This document shows positions 18,911-27,916 of a stretch of 36,322 nt of DNA, piece after piece. The DNA comes from Promethearchaeota archaeon (lineage in GTDB: Archaea; Asgardarchaeota; Thorarchaeia; Thorarchaeales; Thorarchaeaceae), in assembly GCA_014728035.1 (NCBI GenBank), contig WJMJ01000075.1, positions 1-36,322 on the forward strand, given 5' to 3'. The notes under the pieces were generated by a model that made no database searches, was not told the DNA's origin, and saw only the letters and a program-made list of their open reading frames with translations. Every line of letters begins with the position of its first letter. Position 1 is the stretch's first letter. Position numbers and translations under genes: made by a program.

Positions 18911-19899
18911 TCTGCGATTCGCCTCCCTGTAAGCTGTAGGAACACATCATCCAGTGTTGGCTCTTTAACCTCAAAATGCTCGACCTTCAGGTCTGACTTA
19001 TCCCGTAACAACGAGAGCAGTCTGTATGCTAGGTCATATCCATCCTTTGCAGTCACTATAACTTCTGAGTGCCCATTCTTCGAGGTCATACTAGCAGACA
19101 TCACGTCTTCGACTTTTTTGATTCTCTCAAGGTCAGGAATTCCTGAGACCTTCATATGCAAGCTGTCGTAGTCCCGGACACCTTCCTTCAATTCATGAGG
19201 TGTTCCGAAACTCTTGATTTCTCCTTTGTTAATCAGAGCTATCTTATCACAGAGCATGTCAGCTTCGTGCATGTAGTGTGTCGTCAGAAGGATGGTTTTA
19301 TGTTTCAACTCTTGTTTCACGTACTCTCTCAGGTCAGTCGCAAAAGTAGGATCTAATCCTTGAGTCGGCTCGTCCAGAAGCAGCACCGGTGGGTCATGAA
19401 TCAGAGAACGAGCGAACACAATCTTCATTCGCATACCATGACTTAGATTTTCAGCCTTCTCGTCGGCTTTCTCGGTAAGTCCCATTCTGCCTAGTAATTC
19501 GTCGGCACGTTCTTTTGCCTCATTATGCGGCATTCTGTACAACTTAGCGAAAAAGATTAGATTTTCTCTAGCTGAAAGCTTCCAGTAGATGGAACGTTCA
19601 TTACCCTGACAGACGCCCATTGCTGCTCTTGCATAAGCAGACTGTTTCAAGACATCGTAGCCCATCACTCTTGCTGTTCCTGCTGTAGGTAGAACAAGAG
19701 TTGCAATCGTTTTGATCAGTGTGGTCTTTCCTGCTCCATTTGGACCAAGAAGCCCGTAGACCTGGCCCTTTGGAATATCTAATGTGACATCCTTTAGTGC
19801 TTCTACTTTCTTCTTTTCAACCGGAAATACGATAGCCCTTCTCTTCACTGAGATATACGTCTTTGTTAGATTTTCAATCTCAACAGTATAATTTGTCAA
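18907..19899 (-). CDS. ABC exporter ATP-binding subunit (CcmA/DrrA type)
   Basis: The 330-residue ATPase has Walker A GPNGAGKTT (52-60), Q-loop Gln98, a signature at 152-156, Walker B LLLDEP and H-loop TTHYMHEAD (His208). The signature reads LSHGM, where the usual form is LSGGQ, a variant seen in this exporter group. A C-terminal domain of about 90 residues follows, ending in EPTLDDVFLQLTGR, as in DrrA-like exporters. It powers the two permeases encoded next in the operon. The TTG start is supported by GGGAG nine bases upstream. A TATA-like stretch at about 19967-19979 could drive the operon. Confidence 0.92.
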   Translation of the reverse strand: MTNYTVEIENLTKTYISVKRRAIVFPVEKKKVEALKDVTLDIPKGQVYGLLGPNGAGKTTLIKTIATLVLPTAGTARVMGYDVLKQSAYARAAMGVCQGNERSIYWKLSARENLIFFAKLYRMPHNEAKERADELLGRMGLTEKADEKAENLSHGMRMKIVFARSLIHDPPVLLLDEPTQGLDPTFATDLREYVKQELKHKTILLTTHYMHEADMLCDKIALINKGEIKSFGTPHELKEGVRDYDSLHMKVSGIPDLERIKKVEDVMSASMTSKNGHSEVIVTAKDGYDLAYRLLSLLRDKSDLKVEHFEVKEPTLDDVFLQLTGRRIAD

Positions 19900-20249
19900 T
19901 ATTATCTTCTCCCAGAAATTAGGGAAATTATGTTCATCATTTCATGAGACCTATCATGTTCTATGAATATCTTTAACTCAAGGTCTCCGAGTGGAAAAGG
20001 TTCAGCCTATCGTCTGAGGAACATAAAAGCACCAGTGCAAGGGTGATTATCTCCAGTTATTAATTTTATCAGAAATGCAAGGTGATGCGGAAAATTATCA
20101 AATGTTTGAATACGGTCATTATATTTGATTCAACTCTGGATGAGTTTCTAGTCAGTTATTCTAATGGTATGTATGTGGGATATACCATTGATTTTGAACA
20201 ATCTTTGAACATCAACAACATATTTAATCGTGCTACCGTCTGCACCAGT
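19900..20249. other. intergenic region between ABC operon and EamA gene
   Basis: These 350 bases separate two divergent genes. The left side holds the ABC ribosome site and an AT-rich TATA-like element near 19967-19979. The right side contains an open frame (ATG 20085, with AGGTGAT overlapping it) that continues in frame into the EamA gene for 55 codons. It looks unlike a transporter N-terminus and is not called as coding. TATTTAAT at 20221-20228 lies about 26 nt before the EamA ATG and is a likely leaderless promoter. Confidence 0.4.
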
Positions 20250-21149
20250 ATGCAGATTCAACCTGATGTCTTGTTTGGAGCAGTTATGGGGTTGCTCAGT
20301 GCCGCTCTTTACGCTGGTTCTGTGGTGGTATATCGTTCTCAAGCAGAAGAGATGTCAGCCATTCAGGTTTCTGCAACAAAGATGTGGACTGCTTTACCAG
20401 TAATGGCTTTCTTAGTTGTGATAGGATTAGCACCCGATCTTCTCACACTTACGCAACCCATCGTACTTATTCTTGCCCTCTCTATCATTCTTGGCGCAGT
20501 AATAGGAGATACTGTCTATCTTGTTAGTCAAGAGAGAATAGGAGTAAGTTATGCATTTCCGATTGCCATGTCTTTTCCAATTACAACCTACTTCTTAACG
20601 GTGTTCTTTCTAGGTGAACCTCTCTTACTTTCAAGGCTAATGGGGGTAGTAATTACAGTTCTAGGAGTCATTGTCATTTCACGAGAACAAGAATTCTCAG
20701 AAGATGAGACCAAACCCAAGCTAGATCTCTTTGGTATCCTTCTAGCAATAATCACTTCCCTTCTCTACGCGGTTGGAACTACTATCTTGCAGGTTGGTGT
20801 CACCGACGTTGACCCAATCTCTGCTAATTTTGTAAGGGTACTAGCTGGGTCTATAGCATTCATTCCTCTAGTTGGCTATGGCCTTCATGTTGATGTGAAA
20901 CGCCCAAGTAAACAAAACATCAAAATTGTAATGGTTGCTGCTTTCTTCGGTATGGCCATTGGCTCTATTCTATTTGTCACCTCAGTGAAATTTGCTGGAG
21001 CAGCTGTAATGTCTGTTATGAGCTCGACCGCCCCATTATTTGCAGTACCCATATCTGTGTTCTATCTAAAAGAGCGTTTGACTCGTCTTGCCGGAGTCGG
21101 TATTATTGCTACAGTGGTTGGAATCATACTCGTCGTAATGGCATTCTAG
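20250..21149 (+). CDS. EamA/DMT-family transporter (two EamA repeats)
   Basis: The product has 299 residues and ten membrane helices in two homologous halves of five (about 5-145 and 160-298). This is the drug/metabolite transporter layout, as in RhaT- and YdcZ-like exporters. The repeat ends are recognisable: FLGEPLLLSRLMGVVITVLGVI in the first half and YLKERLTRLAGVGIIATVVGII in the second. It probably exports a small metabolite; the identity is unknown. The open frame starts at 20082, but the internal ATG is preferred because TATTTAAT lies at leaderless distance and the protein then begins directly at the first helix. Confidence 0.83.
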   Translation: MQIQPDVLFGAVMGLLSAALYAGSVVVYRSQAEEMSAIQVSATKMWTALPVMAFLVVIGLAPDLLTLTQPIVLILALSIILGAVIGDTVYLVSQERIGVSYAFPIAMSFPITTYFLTVFFLGEPLLLSRLMGVVITVLGVIVISREQEFSEDETKPKLDLFGILLAIITSLLYAVGTTILQVGVTDVDPISANFVRVLAGSIAFIPLVGYGLHVDVKRPSKQNIKIVMVAAFFGMAIGSILFVTSVKFAGAAVMSVMSSTAPLFAVPISVFYLKERLTRLAGVGIIATVVGIILVVMAF

Positions 21150-21198
21150 AATGTTAATTTCCATTTCATAACGAGAGATGTTCCTCTATGATGTCATC

Positions 21199-21399
21199 TC
21201 AAAAATCCTTGAAGTACATCCATTCTGGGGTAATTAACTGATCTATAATCTGAACCTCATCATATGTTGATTGCACTCGGTTTCGAATTCTACGGGTATA
21301 CTTTACATTGGGACTGAGAAATATCATAAACAACTGAGGTTTGTTCAGCACACGATAGCTCAGCCAATATGATTCATGTAATTCACATTGTATATGGAA
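21199..21399 (-). other. short open frame, possible gene remnant
   Basis: Within the 324-base convergent gap 21150-21473, the minus strand is open for 66 codons to a TGA at 21199. It has aromatic-rich, protein-like content (HESYWLSYRV, LFMIFLSPNV, ITPEWMYFKDF) but no ATG at its upstream end and no ribosome site. It may be the tail of a decayed gene or chance. The rest of the gap holds the hairpin at 21445-21463 and no other gene. Confidence 0.2.
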
Positions 21400-21444
21400 T
21401 CATAATGGTAATTCTATTTTTCAACATATTGAAGAGGTGAATTT

Positions 21445-21463
21445 TGGAGTCTTCGTGACTCCA
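21445..21463. terminator. hairpin between convergent EamA and HtrA genes
   Basis: A perfect 7-bp stem (TGGAGTC/GACTCCA) with a TTCGT loop sits eleven bases beyond the end of the protease gene. It is followed on the plus strand by a pyrimidine tract (TCCTCTCTCTTC). It could terminate either transcript; there is no long T-run. Confidence 0.35.
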
Positions 21464-21473
21464 TCCTCTCTCT

Positions 21474-22403
21474 TCATGGTGCTGATTGCAGTTTTACTTT
21501 GACATCCTGTTTCTCATCACCACGATAAAAAACAACATCTATGTTATCCCCGACACTTCTTTTGAAGATAGCAGCTCGGAGATCTTGCATTCCTGTTATC
21601 TCGTTATCATCAATAGCAGTAATCACGTCTCCTGATTTCAGTCCAGCTCGTCTTGATGGACCTTGTGGCACTTCAAGAACAAGTGCACCTTGGTTAACTG
21701 ATAGCTTGTAGTGAGTTGCAATACCTTTGTTCAAAGTTGCACCCATTATTCCCATCCATGGCGTTGCGATTGTACCAGTCTGAATAATCTCTTCAAATGC
21801 ATCTTCTATTCTATCAGAGGCAATAGCAAACCCAATTCCTTGACTCCAAGGAATCATGGCAGTTGGTAGACCTATTAATTTACCATCAGTATTGACCAGT
21901 GCCCCTCCACTATTGCCAGGATTAATTTGAGCAGACGTTTGAATAAGCCCTTCTAGAAATGCTTGTCTGTTCGATATAGTTCTCTCAAGTGCACTTACCA
22001 CTCCAAAGGTAATGGTAGCACCTAGACCAAGAGGATGTCCTACTGCAATAGCAAACTGTCCTACTTTTAATCCACCCGACTTTGCGAATTCTATGGGTGC
22101 AAATTCTCCCGAATCAATTTTCAAGATAGCTAAGTCTTGTACTTTTGATTTACCAATAATCTCAGCACGATAGGTCCGTCCGTCGTCAATTGTAACCTCA
22201 ACGTCTTGGACCCCGGAAACAACATGAGCATTTGTTACTATATGCCCTTCACTAGTCAGAATTACTCCAGATCCCTGACCTTTTACTGGTACTACACCTG
22301 ATAACTGTGTTTCTGCTAGTTTTGTGATAGTCACACTTACTACACTTGGAACAACTTTCTCAACTACTTCAATCATCATCTGTTCTAGTCTATGAAGCAC
22401 CAT
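21474..22403 (-). CDS. HtrA/DegP-like serine protease with one PDZ domain
   Basis: In 309 residues the trypsin-like fold (about 10-205) shows the triad His60 (TNAHVV), Asp90 (QDLAILKID) and Ser165 (GNSGGAL). A single PDZ domain follows at about 215-305 (GLKSGDVITAIDD). There is no signal peptide or membrane anchor, unlike bacterial periplasmic DegP, so it should act in the cytoplasm on misfolded proteins. The ATG is preceded by TTTATAATATTTTAAC at about 22426-22440, consistent with a leaderless or short-leader transcript; GGTAGATT just before the ATG is at best a weak ribosome site. Confidence 0.92.
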   Translation of the reverse strand: MVLHRLEQMMIEVVEKVVPSVVSVTITKLAETQLSGVVPVKGQGSGVILTSEGHIVTNAHVVSGVQDVEVTIDDGRTYRAEIIGKSKVQDLAILKIDSGEFAPIEFAKSGGLKVGQFAIAVGHPLGLGATITFGVVSALERTISNRQAFLEGLIQTSAQINPGNSGGALVNTDGKLIGLPTAMIPWSQGIGFAIASDRIEDAFEEIIQTGTIATPWMGIMGATLNKGIATHYKLSVNQGALVLEVPQGPSRRAGLKSGDVITAIDDNEITGMQDLRAAIFKRSVGDNIDVVFYRGDEKQDVKVKLQSAP

Positions 22404-22544
22404 AATCTACCATCGTAAACAATTGTTAAAATATTATAAACACTTTGCTATCTGCCTATAGCCACTAGTTCTCCTAGATATGACATTTATAGACGATATT
22501 CGATGTTGTATGTTTGGGCAATTTTGGTAGTTACTACCATGTTT

Positions 22545-22560
22545 AAAAAAGGAAATCCTT
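22545..22560 (-). terminator. short hairpin with T-run after kinase gene
   Basis: On the minus strand, AAGGATTTCCTT followed directly by further T residues lies about 23 nt past the stop of the five-PAS kinase. The stem is only 5 bp, so the T-run is the stronger signal. Confidence 0.4.
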
Positions 22561-22582
22561 ATTCTCATAAAAACCAGTTAGG

Positions 22583-25183
22583 TTATTGAGTATTTTCAAC
22601 AATTGGAAAATGAAGAATGAACTTGGCACCTTCTGAAGCATTACCTTCTATCCTATCAGTAACATCTATTTTTCCACCATATTTTTCAATAATCTGAACA
22701 CTTTGATGCAGGCCGATTCCACCATATCTTCTTGCCATATCAAATAATTCCTCTTTTCTGGAATCTGGAATTCCTTGACCGTTATCCGCAATCTCTAAGA
22801 AGTATTCATTTCCTCGTTGCTTTAAGGAAACCCATATTTTTCGATCTTCATTCGGATTATGTTCTATTGCATTTACTATGATATTAGACAACAGAAGCTC
22901 AAGATATTCATCTGCCATGATTGTTGCTTGCTTTTTTGAAAATGACTTGATGAACTCAGTATTGGACACACGAGTTTCAATCGCTTCGAGTACACCTTTC
23001 AACGCGGCTTCCAGAGACCTTTTTGCAAGTGGTACTTCAATCAAATCCTCGGTCGTTTTGACTTCATCTATCAATCTAGAACAACGTTGAACTGAAAGCT
23101 GAAGTATATCAAAAAATGAATCTTTGACCTTTGCATCAGTAGCACTATGCATTAATGTTGCACTGTTTAGGATGACTTGCAATTGATTTCTAATATCATG
23201 ACACATTAAGTCAAGATATAGACCTGCTCTATCTCTTGCTGTTCTAATTTCCTTCTCAGCAGACAGTCTATCAGTAATATCTACTAACACGGTCTGGATT
23301 GAAGCTTTTCCAAAATAATCAATGGGGGTAGCGTATGCCTCAACCCAATGTATTTCTCCTTTGCTATCAATTAGTCTATATTCATGTCTTGGTTGAGTTG
23401 GTCTTCCAGATTCAGCTGCTTCAATTCTATTCTTTAGTATCTGGCGATCATCAGGATGAATTAAATGCCATATTTCTTTCAAGTCCATTTCCATCAGATG
23501 ATCGATTGAATATCCCACCAAATTCGCAAATGTTCTATTCACATAGGAAAATCCATCTTTATTCAGGATTGTTAACCCCTGAAATGATTGTTCAGCAAGT
23601 GAGCGATATTTGGCTTCGGATTTTTTGATAGATTCATCAGCTTTCTTTCGCTCAGTAATATCTTGAAATGTCCCCAATACACCAATGACATTTCCGTCAT
23701 CATCATGCAGAGGAACTCGATTGATTTCCCACCATGCTTGTTTCCCATCCGCATGATGTATATGCTTCTCTTCACGAAATAGTGGTTTGTTTGTTTCTAT
23801 TACCAGCTTATCAGATTCAATAAGGTCTCGACTCTGTTCTTTGGTCCAAGCTAAGTCAAAATCCGTTTTGCCAATTATTTTATCTGGACTGCCTACACCA
23901 GCAATCAAAGCAAAATTGAAATTACATCCTAGATAAGTTGATTCTTTATCTTTCCAAAACACATACTGAGGAATACTATTCATAATCAGTCGAAGCATGT
24001 CTTGTGATTGTCTAAGACGCGTTTCTGCTACACTACGTTTTGATATATCTCGTATCTCTGCTTGAACAATTGTTTCCTCGTCTATTTTGATTGAAGTCGC
24101 AGAAACTTCTGCTGGGAATATATTACCATTTTTCTTCTTGAATTCAATGTGAAATGTATATTGTCCTCTCTCAGCGAGCACTCTGAAAGGATCAGTATCC
24201 ATAGAATCAATATCAACCGGTAGATCATGAACATTCATTGATAGGAGCTCGTCTCTTGAATATCCAAACATTTCTTCTGCTCGTTTGTTGATTTCAACTA
24301 TCTTTCCTTTCATGTCATGTACGATGATACCATCATTGCTTAGATGAAATAATGCACTATACTTTCGTTGACTCGTCCTTAGAGCTTCCTCAACTCGGAT
24401 TTGACTTGTTATGTCAATCAGTAGAACCATGAGTGATTCTTGACCTGAGAATATAATCGGTGTTGAATATGCTCTAACCCAGACGATATTGCCGTCCTTC
24501 CCAACAAATCTGTACTTGTATGCTTTTTCTTCGACAATACCTTTGTTCCTCTTTTCAGCTCGTTCCAATAGCATCTCTTTATCTTCAGGATGAACAAGAT
24601 CCCACATGTCTTCTGGACTCATATTCAATATTTCGTCAGGTGTATAACCAAGCCAAGAAGCAAATGCAGGATTTACGTAAATATAACGGTCTCCAGAAAT
24701 GACCGTAATCCCTTGGAGGCTATTTTCCGCAAGAGTACGATAGTTCTCTTCAGACTGATTCAAAGCCTCCTCCATCTTTCTTCGTTCAGTGATATCTGTT
24801 ACAAGTGCAAAAGACCCTTTATGAGTACCATCTTCATCAGTGAGCGGTGCTGCTGAGATGATTGTTGGAAGAATAGAACCATCAGATTTTTCCCATTCCA
24901 ATTCATATTGAGATGAAGTTCCTGTTTTTCGTCTTTCCACGTGATCACTAACTAAATCTGCATTTTCTTTATCGAGAAAGTCTGAGAGTGGTCTTCCAAC
25001 TAGCTCTGATTCATCTCTCTCAAGCATCTGGAGAAGTCTCTTGTTTGCGTAAGTTATCACTCCATCTTCATCTACTGCAATAAAGCCATCAAACATCGAA
25101 TCTACTAGCGTTTGGTATCGCATGATTTCTTCTTTTGAGCTAATTTCTAACGAACTATCTGATGAATCAGGTTTGCCTTTCAT
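22583..25183 (-). CDS. five-PAS sensor histidine kinase, soluble
   Basis: The protein has 866 residues from the chosen ATG. Five PAS domains follow one another at about 20-140, 145-265, 275-390, 400-520 and 525-645, most ending in the D[IV]T[ED]R-type boundary motif. The kinase core has His662 in MCHDIRNQLQ, an N box in LLSNIIVNAIEHN, ADNGQGIP, and a final GGIGLHQ. This is a cytoplasmic multi-input sensor. PAS2 and PAS5 are alike (both have SLQG/SFQG, a WLGY/LVGY turn and an HPED/HPDD element), suggesting duplication. The ATG at 25183 follows GTGAT; an in-frame TTG at 25213 is an alternative. No response regulator is nearby. Confidence 0.9.
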   Translation of the reverse strand: MKGKPDSSDSSLEISSKEEIMRYQTLVDSMFDGFIAVDEDGVITYANKRLLQMLERDESELVGRPLSDFLDKENADLVSDHVERRKTGTSSQYELEWEKSDGSILPTIISAAPLTDEDGTHKGSFALVTDITERRKMEEALNQSEENYRTLAENSLQGITVISGDRYIYVNPAFASWLGYTPDEILNMSPEDMWDLVHPEDKEMLLERAEKRNKGIVEEKAYKYRFVGKDGNIVWVRAYSTPIIFSGQESLMVLLIDITSQIRVEEALRTSQRKYSALFHLSNDGIIVHDMKGKIVEINKRAEEMFGYSRDELLSMNVHDLPVDIDSMDTDPFRVLAERGQYTFHIEFKKKNGNIFPAEVSATSIKIDEETIVQAEIRDISKRSVAETRLRQSQDMLRLIMNSIPQYVFWKDKESTYLGCNFNFALIAGVGSPDKIIGKTDFDLAWTKEQSRDLIESDKLVIETNKPLFREEKHIHHADGKQAWWEINRVPLHDDDGNVIGVLGTFQDITERKKADESIKKSEAKYRSLAEQSFQGLTILNKDGFSYVNRTFANLVGYSIDHLMEMDLKEIWHLIHPDDRQILKNRIEAAESGRPTQPRHEYRLIDSKGEIHWVEAYATPIDYFGKASIQTVLVDITDRLSAEKEIRTARDRAGLYLDLMCHDIRNQLQVILNSATLMHSATDAKVKDSFFDILQLSVQRCSRLIDEVKTTEDLIEVPLAKRSLEAALKGVLEAIETRVSNTEFIKSFSKKQATIMADEYLELLLSNIIVNAIEHNPNEDRKIWVSLKQRGNEYFLEIADNGQGIPDSRKEELFDMARRYGGIGLHQSVQIIEKYGGKIDVTDRIEGNASEGAKFILHFPIVENTQ

Positions 25184-25293
25184 GGATGCATCACGCAGAA
25201 CGAAATTTTTCAATAAATCATTGATATGTAATTGGTTGTATTAATCAGGATATAATCTTTAACCATTAAAATTCTAGCGATAAAACTCAATAG

Positions 25294-26868
25294 ATGGAAG
25301 TAATACCCATTAGTTTGAAGTCACACTTTCAGGAAATGAGAAAGATGGACAACGAAGATTGGACTTGGATTGGTGATTGGTCTGGCAGACGTGCTCTATT
25401 GACTCCTGCAAAAGAAGCTCTCGTAGATAATGTCACTGGTACAAGATATAGTTATTCAGAACTGAACGTTGAAGCTAACAAGCTTGCTAGGCTTCTTTTG
25501 GATTGTGATATACAGAAGGGTGATCGAGTTGGTGTGTACAGCAAGAACCGATTCGAAATGATTTCACTCTTTCTGGCTACTGGAAAAATTGGTGCTATTT
25601 TGGTTCCTATGAACTATCGACTTGCAACTAGGGAAACACTCTATCTTATTCAAAAAACAGATCCAGCTATCATGTTCTACGATGAAGAATTGCAGGACTC
25701 TTTTTTGGGTGTAATCTCCAAACTTGAAGACCGTTCACTTTTCGTTTTTGGTAAACAAACTGATGATGCACAGTCTTTGAGCAATAAACTATCAAAGACT
25801 AGCAAGAAACCTATCGATAAACCAACACTTGAGTTCGATGACCCCGCATTGATTGTGTTCACTGGCGGAACCACTGGTCTTCCTAAAGGTGCAATTTTGT
25901 CTCATCGGCTGGTATTTTGGAATTCAGTGAACACCATCACATCATGGGGCTTGAGACCTGATGATATCCAACCTCTGCTATTTCCACTGTTTCACACTGG
26001 TGGCTGGAATGTGTTACTCGTGCCATTCTATCATATTGGAGCAACTACCATCCTAATGGGTGATTTCAATCCTGATGAAACTCTCAAGGTTATTGAGAAG
26101 GAGCAGGCATCCATCGTCATTGGTGTTCCAACAATGTTTCAAATGATTGCTCAATCCAAGAAATTCGCAACCACTAATTTGGACTCTGTTCGTGTATTCA
26201 TCAGTGGTGGAGCTCCTTGTCCTGTTGCTATAATGGAGAACTACTGGGATCGTGGAAAGGATTTCAAGATGGGCTATGGTCTAACTGAAGTTGGTCCAAA
26301 CAACTTCTATCTTCCTGAGAGTAGAATTAGGGAAAAACCTAATTCAGTTGGCTTTCCGGTTCTCCACTGTGATATGCGAATAGTTGATGATGACCTAGTA
26401 GATGTCACTGATGGCGAGGTTGGTGAATTATTGTTGAAAGGTCCTCACATCTTTAGCGGCTATTGGGACGAACCAGAAGAAACAAAGAAGACAATAGAAC
26501 CAGACGGTTGGGTTCATACTGGAGACCTTGTAAGAAAAGATCAGGAGGGATTTTATTTCATAGAAGGTAGGAAAAAAGACATGTTCATCTCAGGCGGAGA
26601 GAATGTGTATCCTACTGAAATAGAGGAGTTACTCTATAAACATCCTGCTGTTTTGGAAGCTGCTGTGATTGGGGTTCCAGATGAGAAGTGGGGTGAAGTA
26701 GGGAAAGCTATTGTTTCTTTGAAAGAAGGAACATCAGTCGAACCTGAAGCTTTGAAAGAGTTTTTGCAAGGAAAACTCGCAAAATACAAAATACCAAAAT
26801 ATTACCAGATTCTTGCTGAACTTCCAAAAAGTGGAGCCGGCAAGATTCTGAAGAGGGAGCTTTCCTAG
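25294..26868 (+). CDS. AMP-forming acyl-CoA synthetase
   Basis: This 524-residue member of the ANL family activates a carboxylic acid with ATP and attaches CoA. Visible motifs are the P-loop TGGTTGLPKG (190-199), GYGLTEVGPN (328-336), the hinge HTGDLV (408-413), GRKKDMFISGGENVYP, and the catalytic Lys517 in SGAGKILKREL. The chain length of the substrate is unclear; the architecture fits medium/long-chain fatty acid or aryl acid ligases. It is the first gene of an operon with a KAS III-like enzyme (8-nt gap) and a MaoC-type hydratase. ATTAAAATTC at 25265-25274 is a TATA candidate at leaderless spacing. Confidence 0.93.
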   Translation: MEVIPISLKSHFQEMRKMDNEDWTWIGDWSGRRALLTPAKEALVDNVTGTRYSYSELNVEANKLARLLLDCDIQKGDRVGVYSKNRFEMISLFLATGKIGAILVPMNYRLATRETLYLIQKTDPAIMFYDEELQDSFLGVISKLEDRSLFVFGKQTDDAQSLSNKLSKTSKKPIDKPTLEFDDPALIVFTGGTTGLPKGAILSHRLVFWNSVNTITSWGLRPDDIQPLLFPLFHTGGWNVLLVPFYHIGATTILMGDFNPDETLKVIEKEQASIVIGVPTMFQMIAQSKKFATTNLDSVRVFISGGAPCPVAIMENYWDRGKDFKMGYGLTEVGPNNFYLPESRIREKPNSVGFPVLHCDMRIVDDDLVDVTDGEVGELLLKGPHIFSGYWDEPEETKKTIEPDGWVHTGDLVRKDQEGFYFIEGRKKDMFISGGENVYPTEIEELLYKHPAVLEAAVIGVPDEKWGEVGKAIVSLKEGTSVEPEALKEFLQGKLAKYKIPKYYQILAELPKSGAGKILKRELS

Positions 26869-26876
26869 GAGGTAAA

Positions 26877-27905
26877 ATGATGAAGAATAGTCTGATTGGA
26901 ATAGAATCAATAGGTGTTTACATACCTGAAGAGCGACACACTGCAGAATACATCTCATCACAATCTGGTACACCTGTGGATATTATCAAGACAAAAATTG
27001 GAATGAAGAGCAAAGCAGTTCCAGGCCCACATGATCATACTGTCGCAATGGGTGTGAAAGCAGCAAAAGTTGCAATTGAACGAGCTGGAATTGATCCTGC
27101 TAAAGACATCGACCTCTGTATTTGGGCTGGTGAAGTTCATGCTGAACACCCAATGCAGACATACGGGATAAAATTCCAGGGAGATGTCGGTGCAACAAGT
27201 GCATGGGCATTCGATGTAAATCAACGATGCGGTACGGTAGTAGTAGCCATGATGCTTGCAAAATCTTTGATGCAGACCCAAGGGTATAAACGTGTCTTGA
27301 TTGGTAGTGGCTATCGAAATAGCGATTTGATAGATTATTCCAATATCCGAACCAGATTCATGCATGATCTTGCTGCGAGTGGTGTAGCTATGATTATGAC
27401 TCGAGACTATCCTAAAAATATTGTTCTAGAAGGGAGTGTTATCTCGGACGGGCAATTCTCTGAAGATGTTTATGTTCCAGCTGGGGGCACAGTTATGCCT
27501 GCAACCTGTGAGACCATAAAGAAAGGGTTGCATTATCTTGATGTTACAGACCCTGAAGGTCTCAAGAAACGATTGGACAAACTCTCTATGCAGAATTTTC
27601 TCCGGGTGGTGGATGAATCTCTTGAAAAGTCTGGGCATACCCGTGAAGATATCGATTATCTAGGTCTCATCAGAATGAAACGAAGCGCTTTCGAATATGT
27701 CGCTAATGAACTCGGAGTCGACCCTTATGACCAATCCACGTATTTCGAAGAATGGGGGCACATGGGACAGAATGATGCCATTGTTTCAATAGAAGAAGGT
27801 CTCAAGGACGGAAAGATAAAGGATGGAGATATTGTAGTTCTGACTGCAGCAGGAATTGGTTGGTCTTGGAACGCAATGACAATCAAATGGGGCCCAACTA
27901 AATAG
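26877..27905 (+). CDS. KAS III (FabH)-like condensing enzyme, altered triad
   Basis: In 342 residues the thiolase-fold halves of a FabH-type enzyme are clear. The nucleophile Cys118 lies in FDVNQRCGTVV. Near the C-terminus, DYLGLIRMKRS aligns without gaps to the FabH segment DWLVPHQANLR, putting Ile265 at the catalytic His. EWGHMGQND aligns to RHGNTSAAS, putting His295 at the catalytic Asn. The end (GWSWNAMTIKWG) matches GFTWGSALVRW. It should form a thioester at Cys118 and condense acyl groups, but decarboxylation chemistry may differ. AGGAGGT precedes two adjacent ATGs. It sits between the acyl-CoA ligase and the hydratase, so CoA thioesters are the likely substrates. Confidence 0.85.
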   Translation: MMKNSLIGIESIGVYIPEERHTAEYISSQSGTPVDIIKTKIGMKSKAVPGPHDHTVAMGVKAAKVAIERAGIDPAKDIDLCIWAGEVHAEHPMQTYGIKFQGDVGATSAWAFDVNQRCGTVVVAMMLAKSLMQTQGYKRVLIGSGYRNSDLIDYSNIRTRFMHDLAASGVAMIMTRDYPKNIVLEGSVISDGQFSEDVYVPAGGTVMPATCETIKKGLHYLDVTDPEGLKKRLDKLSMQNFLRVVDESLEKSGHTREDIDYLGLIRMKRSAFEYVANELGVDPYDQSTYFEEWGHMGQNDAIVSIEEGLKDGKIKDGDIVVLTAAGIGWSWNAMTIKWGPTK

Positions 27906-27916
27906 GAGATGTAAAA

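Noticed and set aside
17128..19899. Sodium exporter or antibiotic resistance function for the ABC system
   Set aside because: The CcmA/DrrA-type ATPase and ABC-2 permeases do not reveal the substrate.
20082..20249. N-terminal extension of the EamA transporter from the ATG at 20085 with AGGTGAT
   Set aside because: Fifty-five extra residues are unlike transporter N-termini, and a TATA-like box sits at leaderless distance from the internal ATG; not fully excluded.
21275..21300. Possible tRNA T-loop (TTCGAAT)
   Set aside because: No acceptor or anticodon stems can be formed around it.
26877..27905. HMG-CoA synthase or thiolase
   Set aside because: The Cys context and the C-terminal GxTW-like end match FabH-type enzymes better, and the HMG-CoA synthase Glu/His pattern is not visible; the neighbours are acyl-chain enzymes rather than mevalonate genes.
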